Below, piece by piece: positions 1-7,524 of a DNA stretch of 55,617 bases. The notes under the pieces are model-generated. The model was not told where the DNA came from. It searched no databases and saw only the letters and a program-made list of their open reading frames with translations. Position 1 is the stretch's first letter; each line of letters opens with the position of its first letter. The DNA comes from Shewanella sp. UCD-KL21. Lineage in GTDB: Bacteria; Pseudomonadota; Gammaproteobacteria; Enterobacterales; Shewanellaceae. The stretch covers positions 1 through 55,617 of the forward strand of contig NZ_MPHK01000025.1 of assembly GCF_001957135.1 (NCBI RefSeq), read 5' to 3'. Both the position numbers and the translations under genes were made by a program.

Positions 1-1
1 T

Positions 2-736
2 GATGAGGGCACGCCACAAGGAGGGGTTATATCCCCAACCTTGATGCTAATGACCCTTGCAGGACTTGAGCAGCGCATAAAGTCTACAGCACTCAAAAAG
101 GGTGCCAGAGCCAACTTTATTGGATACGCCGACGATTTCGTCGTCACTTGCGCTTCAAAGGAAGTGCTCGAGAACGATATCAAACCGTTGATAGTTGATT
201 TCTTAGCGGAAAGAGGCTTAACACTCTCCGAAGAGAAAACGCATATTACCCACATCAGCAAGGGTTTTGACTTCTTAGGGTTCAATCACAGGAAGTACAA
301 AGGGAAATTACTCATTAAACCGAGTAAATCCAATACCTTGTTGTTCTTGAGTAACCTGCGCGAACTCATCAAAAAGCACGCAACCATCCCAGTTAACGAT
401 CTTATCAAACTGATAAATCCAAAACTAAGGGGTTGGGCGAATTATTATCGTCATTGCGTTGCTAAACAAGTATTCGGTTATGTTGGGCACAAACTATTCT
501 ATACGTTATGGCACTGGGCAGTAAGGCGCCATCCAACAAAGTCTAAGACTTGGGTAGCCCTTAAATACTTCATCAACCGCAAAGGCCAATGGCAATTTCA
601 CGGTTGGCAGAAGGTCAAGGATATGGATTGCCAATTCAATCTATTCCAAATAGTCAAAGTGCCCATTGAGAAACATGTAAAAAATCCGAAATGCAGCTAT
701 ACCATTCGATCCTCAATACCAAGAATATTTGGCTAG
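2..736 (+). CDS. Group II intron reverse transcriptase/maturase, C-terminal part (5' end outside window)
   Basis: The reading frame is open from base 2. It begins inside the polymerase domain with the RT motif GTPQGGVISP, followed by the catalytic YADD box (YADDFVVT, about 45 residues on). After the palm/fingers part comes the group II maturase X/thumb region with LRGWANYYRH and a basic C-terminus. The RT0-RT4 blocks are cut off by the window edge. No recognisable HNH endonuclease follows, and the frame stops about 100 bases before domain V, as expected for an ORF in intron domain IV. The protein would splice its host intron and prime target DNA for retrohoming. I see no stop or frameshift in the visible part, so it may be active. 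Confidence 0.93.
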   Translation, partial: DEGTPQGGVISPTLMLMTLAGLEQRIKSTALKKGARANFIGYADDFVVTCASKEVLENDIKPLIVDFLAERGLTLSEEKTHITHISKGFDFLGFNHRKYKGKLLIKPSKSNTLLFLSNLRELIKKHATIPVNDLIKLINPKLRGWANYYRHCVAKQVFGYVGHKLFYTLWHWAVRRHPTKSKTWVALKYFINRKGQWQFHGWQKVKDMDCQFNLFQIVKVPIEKHVKNPKCSYTIRSSIPRIFG

Positions 737-833
737 GAGAAAATCGAAAAGACAAGCTCGTAATTCTTGGAATGAACCAGCTCTCACTGCTTTATAAGTT
801 GCTGGGTATCAAACGATACCTTTGTGGAGGCTT

Positions 834-867
834 GAGCCTAGTGCAGTGAAAGTTGCACGCTGGGTTC
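834..867 (+). ncRNA. Group II intron domain V (catalytic hairpin)
   Basis: The segment has the canonical 34-base length. It starts GAGCC with the catalytic AGC triad at 835-837. The lower stem 834-840 pairs with 861-867. There is a two-base bulge (GC, 859-860). The upper stem GTGCA/TGCAC (841-845/854-858) is capped by a GAAA tetraloop. All parts expected of a functional domain V are present. Confidence 0.88.
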
Positions 868-870
868 TTA

Positions 871-908
871 GGAGGGCGGCACTTGGTAACAAGTGTCGTC
901 TATCCGAC
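871..908 (+). ncRNA. Group II intron domain VI and 3' splice site
   Basis: A GGCGGCACTTG / CAAGTGTCGTC stem with a GTAA loop directly follows domain V and ends in CTATCCGAC. The terminal AC dinucleotide and the A seven bases upstream fit the 3' splice site and the branch point. Confidence 0.8.
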
Positions 909-972
909 ATAAACGAGTTACCCGCACCAGCTTTAAAATTCATTTATATTAGCTCAGTTACAGCAGGTCATC

Positions 973-1476
973 ACTTCAATCTAACCCATTGCCTGCCGCA
1001 GGCTTTCGTGCAAGCATGACTGTGACACGCTGCAAGTTCATCCCTGAAAGCTCGGCCATGACGTTCATGTCATGGACGGTCACAGCCGCGCTTACACCGG
1101 GATTTTCATCTCTTCGATTTAACTTCATCAGTAACAAAATTTAAAAGCGTGAATGTTCAATATGAATTGAGGGCATCGAGAAAAGGCCGTGAGCTTGGCA
1201 TGGATGCCAAGCTAGCTTTCGTTAGGCCACGGATGGCCTATCGGAAGCGTTAGGGCTTTTCGACAATGACCGAAGCAGTCTACAAACGAAGTTAAAATCT
1301 GGATCAATCCCCATCGAAAATTATGCGATTTTCAGCATTTTTCGTCGGGGTGCTGAGGGATTGTTAAGGGGACAAGCAGTTTCCCCCTTGACTCTGGTGT
1401 GGGCGAAGCACCACGACTTTGACTTGTTCAAAATAGCAATCTAGATTTTGGCCTAAAAAAAGAGAGCCTATTGGCT
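973..1476. repeat. Long interspersed repeat, left copy
   Basis: This copy pairs with a second, direct copy at 2590-3442. The outer 5' part (from ACTTCAATCTAACCCATTGCCT at 973) is only loosely conserved between copies. The core from about 1157 to 1476 is nearly identical apart from a handful of substitutions and a 73-base length difference. It contains the two-hairpin RNA motif (1177-1262), a second pairing region with CCCC.TCGAAAA / TTTTCG.CGGGG arms (about 1310-1353) and an AAGGGG / CCCCCTT hairpin (about 1367-1389). Identity ends abruptly at 1476, exactly where the sequence TAATGCCGTT begins. No coding potential is convincing here. Confidence 0.85.
1177..1262 (+). ncRNA. TwoAYGGAY-like RNA motif, copy 1
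   Basis: Two adjacent perfect hairpins are visible. The first is AGCTTGGCA/TGCCAAGCT (1192-1200/1205-1213) around a TGGA loop. The second is TAGGCCA/TGGCCTA (1223-1229/1234-1240) around a CGGA loop. Counting the closing bases, the loops read AUGGAU and ACGGAU, which is the defining feature of the TwoAYGGAY candidate RNA. A basal stem GAAAAG/CTTTTC (1180-1185/1256-1261) encloses both. The loops also resemble the CsrA/RsmA consensus (CANGGAUG in a hairpin loop). Function is unknown; the strand is set by the GGA loops. Confidence 0.7.
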
Positions 1477-1479
1477 AAT

Positions 1480-1512
1480 GCCGTTCACTTAACGTGAACG
1501 GCTTTCTTTTTT
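1480..1512 (+). terminator. Intrinsic terminator (plus strand)
   Basis: The perfect nine-base-pair stem GCCGTTCAC/GTGAACGGC with loop TTAAC is followed by a T-rich run (TTTCTTTTTT). It would stop plus-strand transcription coming out of the intron and repeat. The first bases TAATGCCGTT match the start of the IS4-family end at 55321, so this may be a relic of an IS terminus. Confidence 0.65.
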
Positions 1513-1542
1513 ATGAATTTAACAGTGACACCCATAATAAGT

Positions 1543-2343
1543 TTATTGCAATTTATTCATTAGCAAGAGCAGTTCATTTACGACTAATTGAGGTTCATCA
1601 AATTGAACGTAATGGCCACTTTTTTCGGTCAAAACTGTGCGACCTTTAGGAAATGTACCAGCCCAATCTTGCCAATGTTTACCCCACATATTTCTAGCTC
1701 TCTCACTAAAGAATAAGTTTGATGGGTTCTCAAATTTTTTAGTCGATACAATAACGGTGACCGGCATATCTTTGATTTGAGGGTAATTGGGTAACGGTCG
1801 TTTACTCCAGAAATCTAAATAGTTATTAGACATACCTTCAGACATATCATTTAACTTAACTTCGGCAATCTCCCGATTTGCTCGCTTCAAATCAATATCA
1901 CGCATAATATCAATATCATGTTCAGATGATGGCTCAAGCATTAGTAATCCTTTAATCTGCTGAGGATAGGCTACAGCGAAGTCCCTAGCAATATTCCCTC
2001 CATAGGAATGAGCAACGATAATGACTGGTTCTTTGATATATAATTTAGCGATAAGCTCTCTAGCATAATCAGCATAGTCGAGTGAACTGAAATGCCTTTT
2101 TATGCTTGTAGACTTGCCATTGCCTACCCTAGAGTATCGAATGACTTTGGCATGTACTGAAATTTGATTAAAAATGGGGTCCCAATCAGATAACCCCGCA
2201 CTCGCACCAGACTCAAGTAAAACGGTATGCTTACCATCACCTAAAATTTCGTACTCAAGTTCAAAATCACTCACTTTAACAACCCCTAATTCAGCATGAA
2301 CAGAAAATGACAAAGCAACACAAGCTAACGTGAAAAGTTTCAA
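1543..2343 (-). CDS. Exported alpha/beta hydrolase
   Basis: The protein has 266 residues with an N-terminal signal peptide (MKLFTLACVALSFSVHA, probable cleavage after residue 17). The alpha/beta-hydrolase fold is supported by the nucleophile elbow AHSYGG (Ser113) and a C-terminal SGHYVQFDEP carrying the catalytic His (about residue 244). An acidic residue should complete the triad. It probably acts on an ester or similar bond in the periplasm; the substrate cannot be told. The gene stands alone between two direct copies of a long repeat, close to a group II intron, and is unrelated to its neighbours, so horizontal acquisition is plausible. No operon partner is visible. Confidence 0.8.
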   Translation of the reverse strand: MKLFTLACVALSFSVHAELGVVKVSDFELEYEILGDGKHTVLLESGASAGLSDWDPIFNQISVHAKVIRYSRVGNGKSTSIKRHFSSLDYADYARELIAKLYIKEPVIIVAHSYGGNIARDFAVAYPQQIKGLLMLEPSSEHDIDIMRDIDLKRANREIAEVKLNDMSEGMSNNYLDFWSKRPLPNYPQIKDMPVTVIVSTKKFENPSNLFFSERARNMWGKHWQDWAGTFPKGRTVLTEKSGHYVQFDEPQLVVNELLLLMNKLQ

Positions 2344-2589
2344 ATTTACTCCTTTAAATATTGAAATGATTTAAGCGGCTGTATGTAGTGGTACGGTTAA
2401 TTAACTATTGGGGTCAGAGTAAACATTTTAGTAGCACATCATTGTTGATTGGCTTCTTCCTTAAATGGTGCTCTCCATTTTTTGTTCGAGGTTACCCAAC
2501 TCCGCCCTAAGTGGTTATACTTTAAAGTGATATATAGTTTTACTTCAATTTTTACTTCATGAATATTAACTAGGTTTTGGAAGACCATT

Positions 2590-3442
2590 ACTTCAATCTA
2601 ACCCATTGCCTTTAGCAGGTGATGTATAGGATATACGAATCTCGCGATCACATGGTCAATGATGTTCCCGACATCATAATGACATTTTCCATATCCCTAT
2701 GGGTCAGATATGAAAGAGCGACCTAATGTGCAGATATAACAGCGAGACGCTGGCTGTTGATTTTAAATCTGCATCCCTGACAGCTTGGCCATGACAAATA
2801 ACATCTATGTTAAACAGCCAATTCGGCATCCATGCCTCTCGCTCAGAGCGTTTCACACAGTAAAACTTCGCCATATCGTGGTCAAATTTGTTCCATACAA
2901 ATTTTGACATTCCCACCATCCATGGCCATCAGTAGTCACAGCCACGCTTACACTGGAATTTGCATCTCTTCGATTTAGCTTTATATTTTGCTACAAGTAA
3001 AAGTAAAAGAAAAAGTTAGAAAACCTAAAATTTGAAAGCCTAAAAGGCTCAATATGAATTGAGGGCATCGAGAAAAGGCCGTGAGCTTGGCATGGATGCC
3101 AAGCTAGCTTTCGTTAGGCCACGGATGGCCTATCGGAAGCGTTAGGGCTTTTCGACAATGACCGAAGCAGTCTATAAACGAAGTTAAAATCTGGATCAAT
3201 CCCCATCGAAAATTATGCACTTTTCAGCATTTTTCGTCGGGGGGCTGAGGGATTGTTAAGGGGGACAAGCAGTTTCCCCCTTGACTCTGGTGTGGGCGAA
3301 GCGCCACGACGTTAATCCAAACGGAGTTTGAAAACACTAAAAAAACTTGCGTACTATATCTAGTTTGAGCGAAGCACCACGACTTTAGTTGGTTCAAAAT
3401 AGCAATCTAGATTTTGGCATAAAAAAAGAGAGCCTATTGGCT
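2590..3442. repeat. Long interspersed repeat, right copy
   Basis: This is the direct partner of 973-1476. Its 5' part contains extra hairpin-rich sequence (for example GCAGAT...ATCTGC enclosing AACAGC/GCTGTT near 2730-2772) that is absent or diverged in the left copy. The near-identical core starts at about 3049. Near its 3' end it carries two copies of GCGAAGCRCCACGAC (3296-3310 and 3369-3383) where the left copy has one (1403-1417), which accounts for the 73-base length difference by slippage or recombination. The repeat runs into the first arm of the nagP terminator. The open frame on the minus strand at 2704-2919 looks accidental. Confidence 0.85.
3069..3154 (+). ncRNA. TwoAYGGAY-like RNA motif, copy 2
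   Basis: It is identical in sequence to the left copy. Hairpin one is 3084-3092/3097-3105 with loop TGGA, hairpin two is 3115-3121/3126-3132 with loop CGGA, and the basal stem is 3072-3077/3148-3153. No plus-strand promoter is evident immediately upstream, so whether it is transcribed on its own is open. Confidence 0.7.
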
Positions 3443-3446
3443 CTCT
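3421..3446 (-). terminator. Terminator of nagP
   Basis: Read on the minus strand, AGAGAGCC-AATA-GGCTCTCT is followed by a run of seven T. It lies just past the nagP stop codon. The distal arm and T-run are shared with the long repeat; the proximal arm is not. Confidence 0.8.
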
Positions 3447-3473
3447 TGATAATCCTGAAGGGGAGTAACAGGA

Positions 3474-4778
3474 TTATTTCCAGCTTTTCATCTTATGGCC
3501 TTTTACCGCATAAAATAAAATGAATAGATAACATGGGATCATCACTAAGTAGCCACCTTGCATCCCTAGGGAGGTCGCTGAACTGGTTAAGCCCCAGAAT
3601 ACTGGGCCAAAAGCGCCACCAGCAATACCCATGATAAGTAGTGCAGAACCTGTGCTGGTTAGTTTACCCATACCTGATAAGGCTAACGGCCAAACTGCTG
3701 GCCAAACAATTGCGTTAGCCAAGCCTAAAAAGGCAATTAACAGTAAGGTATCTGGCAGTTGTGCGCCGCCAAATGGCACTAATACACTGTCAGAAATAGC
3801 CGTTGAGCTGCTATCACCAAATACAATACCAAAGGACAACACCACCCCAAGTATGGCGCTGATAAGTAGCGCATTAGGCTGAGATATAAACCGTGGAATA
3901 CAAATAATCCCTAAGGTGTAACCCACTACCATGCATATCATGGTGTATGAGGTCATCACCCCATAGTTTTCAACCCCTAAGGTGAGTGCATACGTACCAA
4001 TGGTATCGCCAGCTATTACCTCTACAGCCACATACACAAACAAGGCCACCACGCCAAGGGCTAAGTTAGGTTTTGCTAGTGCCTGTTTAATTTGACCTTT
4101 ACTGGTGCCCTCTTCAGCTTCATCTTGTTCAAGCTCTGGTAGCGGTGATTTCTTAACCGCAAAGGCTAAGATACCAATGAAGATTGCCATACCTAAATAC
4201 GGCAGAATTAAGCTGTTAGCCATTTCATCAATTTGAACCTGACTTAGGGTGGTGCCGACGCGATCTTTAAAGCTATCAAGGATTAATGCGGTAAATACCA
4301 TTGGGGCAATAACGCCCGCGCCTTTATTTAAAATACCCATAACACTAACACGCGCTGCAGCAGACTCTTCAGGGCCTAAGCGAACCACATAGGGGTTAAC
4401 AGCGGTTTGTAGTAATGTTTGCCCAGCGCCCATAACCAGTTGCGCTAGTAAGAACAATGCAAACACTTGGGTTTTAGCGGCTGGAATAAATAGTAACCCC
4501 GCCACCATCATCACACCCATACCCAGCGCCATACCATTTTTATAACCCACTTTACGAATAAGCCAAGCTGAAGGTAGTGCGGTAAATGTTACTGCGATAT
4601 AAAAAGAGAATAGAATTAACGATGCTTGAAAAGGGCTTAACTGAAGGATTTGCTTTAGATATGGCATTAACGAACCATTAAGCCAAGTCGCAAACCCTAA
4701 TACGAAAAAGAGTATTGCCACAATGGCCATGGGCACTATGCTGCTTTTTTGCTGACTATTATTCATTGTTGTTTCCAT
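3474..4778 (-). CDS. nagP: N-acetylglucosamine MFS transporter NagP
   Basis: A 434-residue permease of the major facilitator superfamily, FucP-like sugar:H+ symporter subgroup. It has about 12 hydrophobic segments and a charged central loop (around residues 215-230, rich in Glu/Asp). Its role, by membership in the marine nag gene set, is import of N-acetylglucosamine across the inner membrane without phosphorylation, leaving phosphorylation to NagK. It is separated from nagX by 304 bases and has its own NagR-type operator at 4937-4954, so it is probably transcribed separately but co-regulated. The start could also be the Met at residue 5; neither has a clearly better ribosome binding site. 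Confidence 0.88.
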   Translation of the reverse strand: METTMNNSQQKSSIVPMAIVAILFFVLGFATWLNGSLMPYLKQILQLSPFQASLILFSFYIAVTFTALPSAWLIRKVGYKNGMALGMGVMMVAGLLFIPAAKTQVFALFLLAQLVMGAGQTLLQTAVNPYVVRLGPEESAAARVSVMGILNKGAGVIAPMVFTALILDSFKDRVGTTLSQVQIDEMANSLILPYLGMAIFIGILAFAVKKSPLPELEQDEAEEGTSKGQIKQALAKPNLALGVVALFVYVAVEVIAGDTIGTYALTLGVENYGVMTSYTMICMVVGYTLGIICIPRFISQPNALLISAILGVVLSFGIVFGDSSSTAISDSVLVPFGGAQLPDTLLLIAFLGLANAIVWPAVWPLALSGMGKLTSTGSALLIMGIAGGAFGPVFWGLTSSATSLGMQGGYLVMIPCYLFILFYAVKGHKMKSWK

Positions 4779-4936
4779 AAACCCTGCTTCTTATTGTCAT
4801 TGATATTTCGACACTGACTTCCTACTAGTGCCCCATATGAGTCTTATTGTTATTGAGGTTTTATCAACACTTTAACCTGTCTATGTTACTGCAGGTCATA
4901 GGCGTTGTGCGTTTCATGTTAAAACATAAACACAGC

Positions 4937-4954
4937 AAAGACAACGCTGTCATT
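4937..4954 (-). promoter_or_regulatory. NagR operator upstream of nagP
   Basis: AAAGACAACGCTGTCATT is one of four related palindromes in the window. On the minus strand the operator's TTGTCT can serve as a -35 element, with TAACAT 17 bases downstream as a -10, so repressor binding would block the promoter. The intergenic stretch 4779-5082 holds this promoter and nothing else I can identify. Confidence 0.8.
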
Positions 4955-5082
4955 TTTATTAGCAACTAAAAATCATTGATCACACTACAAGCCCCAAAAT
5001 AAATCTTGCATGCAGTTCTTAGTGACAGTCCTAATAAACAGCTCTTATAAACAGTTCTTAGTGACAGCTCTTAAAACAGCCT

Positions 5083-6294
5083 TTAGATGCGAATAAAAAT
5101 TTTACGTTGATAAAGCCACAATAAAATTAACCATTGCACTGTCAGTAAGCTCAGTACAAAGAGTAATGGTTGCCAGTCTGCTGGGGTGGCGCGAATAAAG
5201 CCGCCCAATAAACTATTGGCTAAGTATTGCCAATTAACCAGACTAGACGCGATATAGATGATGATAGCGTTGGTGCCAATCACCACAAAAACAAAGGCCC
5301 ATTTGTGCCATTTAAGTACGTCGATAATGGCGTAAAAAATGGCCAGTAAGATAATGCTCCAGCCACTGGTTACCAACACAAAACTGCTGGTCCATAAGTC
5401 TTTATTTACTGGAATAACCAAGTCTGACAGCCAGCCCAATGACAATAACACCGTGCCAATTATCACCATACTAAAGACTTTTAGCCATTCACCTGTAAGC
5501 CCCCATAAGGGCGGCTTGGCTTTAACAATATAATGACCGACAAACACACCGATTAAGCCATTGATCACTGCCGGTAGTGTGGATAGTACGCCTTCAGGAT
5601 CTACGGCTCTATTTTGATAAGCGCTACCTGGTAGCAGTATTGAATCCACGTAGGCGTTAATACTGTTTTCGGCGCTAAAGCGGGCAAATGTTTGCGCTGA
5701 TTGATTAGCAGCTGCTTGAGCTAACTCTGGGTTTTGAACTAGCCCTGGATATAAGGTGAGATCGGGATAAGGAAGGTATAACTGAATAAGCCCATAGCCA
5801 ATTAATAGACTAATAGCGACAACAATTTGGGTTGTTAAGCTGGTGTGCCACACTAATATGGCAGCAAAAAACCATGCAAAACCAATTCGGGCTAATACAC
5901 TGGCATAACGCACACTGTCGGGATCTGCTGGCATACCAACGCCCCAACCATGATTATAAAGTACCCCTAAAAAAATCAGTAACCCAAGGCGCTTAATCGC
6001 ATGACGATACAAGGGCAGTCGCTGCTGCAGTGGTAGTTTATCTAAGCGTTTTGGTGACAGGCCTAAAGCCACACCGGAGAGGAAAATAAACAGCGGGAAT
6101 ATAAGGTCATAAAAGTTAAATCCATGCCATTGACTGTGGTGCATTTGGCCGTCAAACCAATTCCACCCTGCCCAGCCGGTTAATATAAATAATCCAGCAA
6201 ATAGGCCTTCGCCGCCAAGGATCCAAAACATGTCAAAACCGCGCAGGGCGTCCAATGACATTAATCTTGGCTTCAAAGCGGTTTTAGTCGACAT
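5083..6294 (-). CDS. nagX: NagX membrane protein (heparan-alpha-glucosaminide N-acetyltransferase-like)
   Basis: A 403-residue polytopic membrane protein with around ten hydrophobic segments. The N-terminal signature SLDALRGFDMFWI and the following FPLFIFLSGVALG are typical of the DUF5009/YeiB acyltransferase-like family. In marine gammaproteobacteria this gene is a regular member of chitin-sugar operons and is called NagX. A role in moving or acetylating amino sugars at the inner membrane has been proposed for the family, but the reaction is not established. It begins three bases after the nagA stop codon, so the two are translated from one message. Confidence 0.85.
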   Translation of the reverse strand: MSTKTALKPRLMSLDALRGFDMFWILGGEGLFAGLFILTGWAGWNWFDGQMHHSQWHGFNFYDLIFPLFIFLSGVALGLSPKRLDKLPLQQRLPLYRHAIKRLGLLIFLGVLYNHGWGVGMPADPDSVRYASVLARIGFAWFFAAILVWHTSLTTQIVVAISLLIGYGLIQLYLPYPDLTLYPGLVQNPELAQAAANQSAQTFARFSAENSINAYVDSILLPGSAYQNRAVDPEGVLSTLPAVINGLIGVFVGHYIVKAKPPLWGLTGEWLKVFSMVIIGTVLLSLGWLSDLVIPVNKDLWTSSFVLVTSGWSIILLAIFYAIIDVLKWHKWAFVFVVIGTNAIIIYIASSLVNWQYLANSLLGGFIRATPADWQPLLFVLSLLTVQWLILLWLYQRKIFIRI

Positions 6295-6297
6295 ACA

Positions 6298-7458
6298 TTA
6301 GCCTTTATCGCATCGGCTAAAAACCACATCGCCATTGATATAAGTTTGGTTAACTTGATAACGCGAGTTATCGTTTGCATTGGCAGCTAACAACACTAAG
6401 TCTGCGCGCTGACCTACGGCTATGGTGCCAAGCTTAGCTTGCTGTAGATACTGCGCTGGATATAACGATGCCATTCTAAGGGCTTCTTCATAACTGAGGC
6501 CAAGCATGCTGACGCTATTGTTAACTGCGCCAACCATATCAAGTACGCAACCTGCCAGCTCGCCTGATTTAGCATTGAGTCTATCACCTTGACGTATGAC
6601 CTCGGTGCCAAACAGTTCAAAGCTGGCATCATCATCCAGTCCCACCGGTGGCATAGCATCGGTTACTAACATGATTTTGCCTTGGGGCTTAGCTTTAAGG
6701 GCAACTTTAGCGGTCGCACTGTGAACATGGTGGCCATCAACTATCAGTCCGCACCATGCTGCATCACTTTCTAGCGCTGCCCCCACCATACCCGGTTCAC
6801 GGGAGCCAAAGCCTGACATTGCATTAAACAAATGTGTAAAGCCGTTAGCGCCAGCATTTAACGCCGCCAGCACAGTGTCATAATCGGCATTTGAGTGACC
6901 TAAGCACACCTTAACGTCGTTAGCGACTAAGGTTTTTATCACCTCAACTGAAACATTTTCAGGGGCTAAGGTGACCACTTTTATACCAAGATCTTGTCGT
7001 GAAAATATCGCCAGTTCTTCATCTGAAATACTGCGAATAAACGATTGTGGATGCACGCCTTTTTTAGGCACGCTTAAATGTGGCCCTTCAAAGTGAATCC
7101 CTAACACCCCTGCAGATTGCAGCTTAATGGCCTCGGCCACGGCATCAGCGGCTTGCGCCATCACTTCAACTTTATCGGTAATAAGCGTCGGCAGAAAACC
7201 TGTAGTACCAAATTGAGCATGTGCCCGACCTATGGTCTCAATACACTCAAGGGTTGGTGCGCTATTAAACAGTGCCCCGCCGCCGCCATTGACTTGAACA
7301 TCAACAAACCCTGGCACTAGCGTGCCTTGTAAACGCACCTCTTTCGCATTCGATACTGAATCTAAGGCGATGATGTGGCCGTCTTCAATAGAGATCACCG
7401 CATCTTGATGAAATTGCTGTCCATCAAAAAAACCGCCTGCTATTAGGGTTTGTCTCAT
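6298..7458 (-). CDS. nagA: N-acetylglucosamine-6-phosphate deacetylase
   Basis: The 386-residue length is normal for NagA. It converts GlcNAc-6-phosphate to glucosamine-6-phosphate plus acetate in the cytoplasm. Motifs of the amidohydrolase fold are in order: FVDVQVNGGGG (about 51-61), HFEGPHL with the metal-binding Glu (about 122-128), LGHSNADYD, THLFNAMSGF and VTDAMPP with the catalytic Asp near residue 265. It sits between nagB-II (66 bases upstream) and nagX (3 bases downstream) in the same direction and should share the operator upstream of nagK. Confidence 0.95.
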   Translation of the reverse strand: MRQTLIAGGFFDGQQFHQDAVISIEDGHIIALDSVSNAKEVRLQGTLVPGFVDVQVNGGGGALFNSAPTLECIETIGRAHAQFGTTGFLPTLITDKVEVMAQAADAVAEAIKLQSAGVLGIHFEGPHLSVPKKGVHPQSFIRSISDEELAIFSRQDLGIKVVTLAPENVSVEVIKTLVANDVKVCLGHSNADYDTVLAALNAGANGFTHLFNAMSGFGSREPGMVGAALESDAAWCGLIVDGHHVHSATAKVALKAKPQGKIMLVTDAMPPVGLDDDASFELFGTEVIRQGDRLNAKSGELAGCVLDMVGAVNNSVSMLGLSYEEALRMASLYPAQYLQQAKLGTIAVGQRADLVLLAANANDNSRYQVNQTYINGDVVFSRCDKG

Positions 7459-7524
7459 AATGTTCTCTTTATATTGCGTTAATCTTTAACAGCTTACTTC
7501 TTAATGCTCACAGTCGAGTCAAAC

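Larger units (their letters stand above)
1..908 (+). mobile_element. Group II intron, 3' part
   Basis: The element comprises the RT/maturase frame, the rest of domain IV, domain V and domain VI. The 3' splice boundary is placed at base 908 (..CTATCCGAC) by the end of the domain VI hairpin. The likely bulged branch-point A is base 902, seven bases from the end. The 5' half of the intron is outside the window, so subclass and intactness cannot be judged. The downstream exon is non-coding, close to the left copy of the long repeat. Confidence 0.85.

Noticed and set aside
822..1019. Plus-strand open frame of 65 codons
   Set aside because: It runs through intron domains V and VI and into the repeat; structure explains the sequence.
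1177..1262. Integron attC or transposon-end interpretation of the paired hairpins
   Set aside because: No attC core sites (GTTRRRY/RYYYAAC), no cassette array and no integrase; the AYGGAY loops fit an RNA motif better.
2704..2919. Minus-strand open frame of 71 codons inside the right repeat
   Set aside because: It is not preserved in the left copy, resembles no family I know and lies in hairpin-rich repeat DNA.
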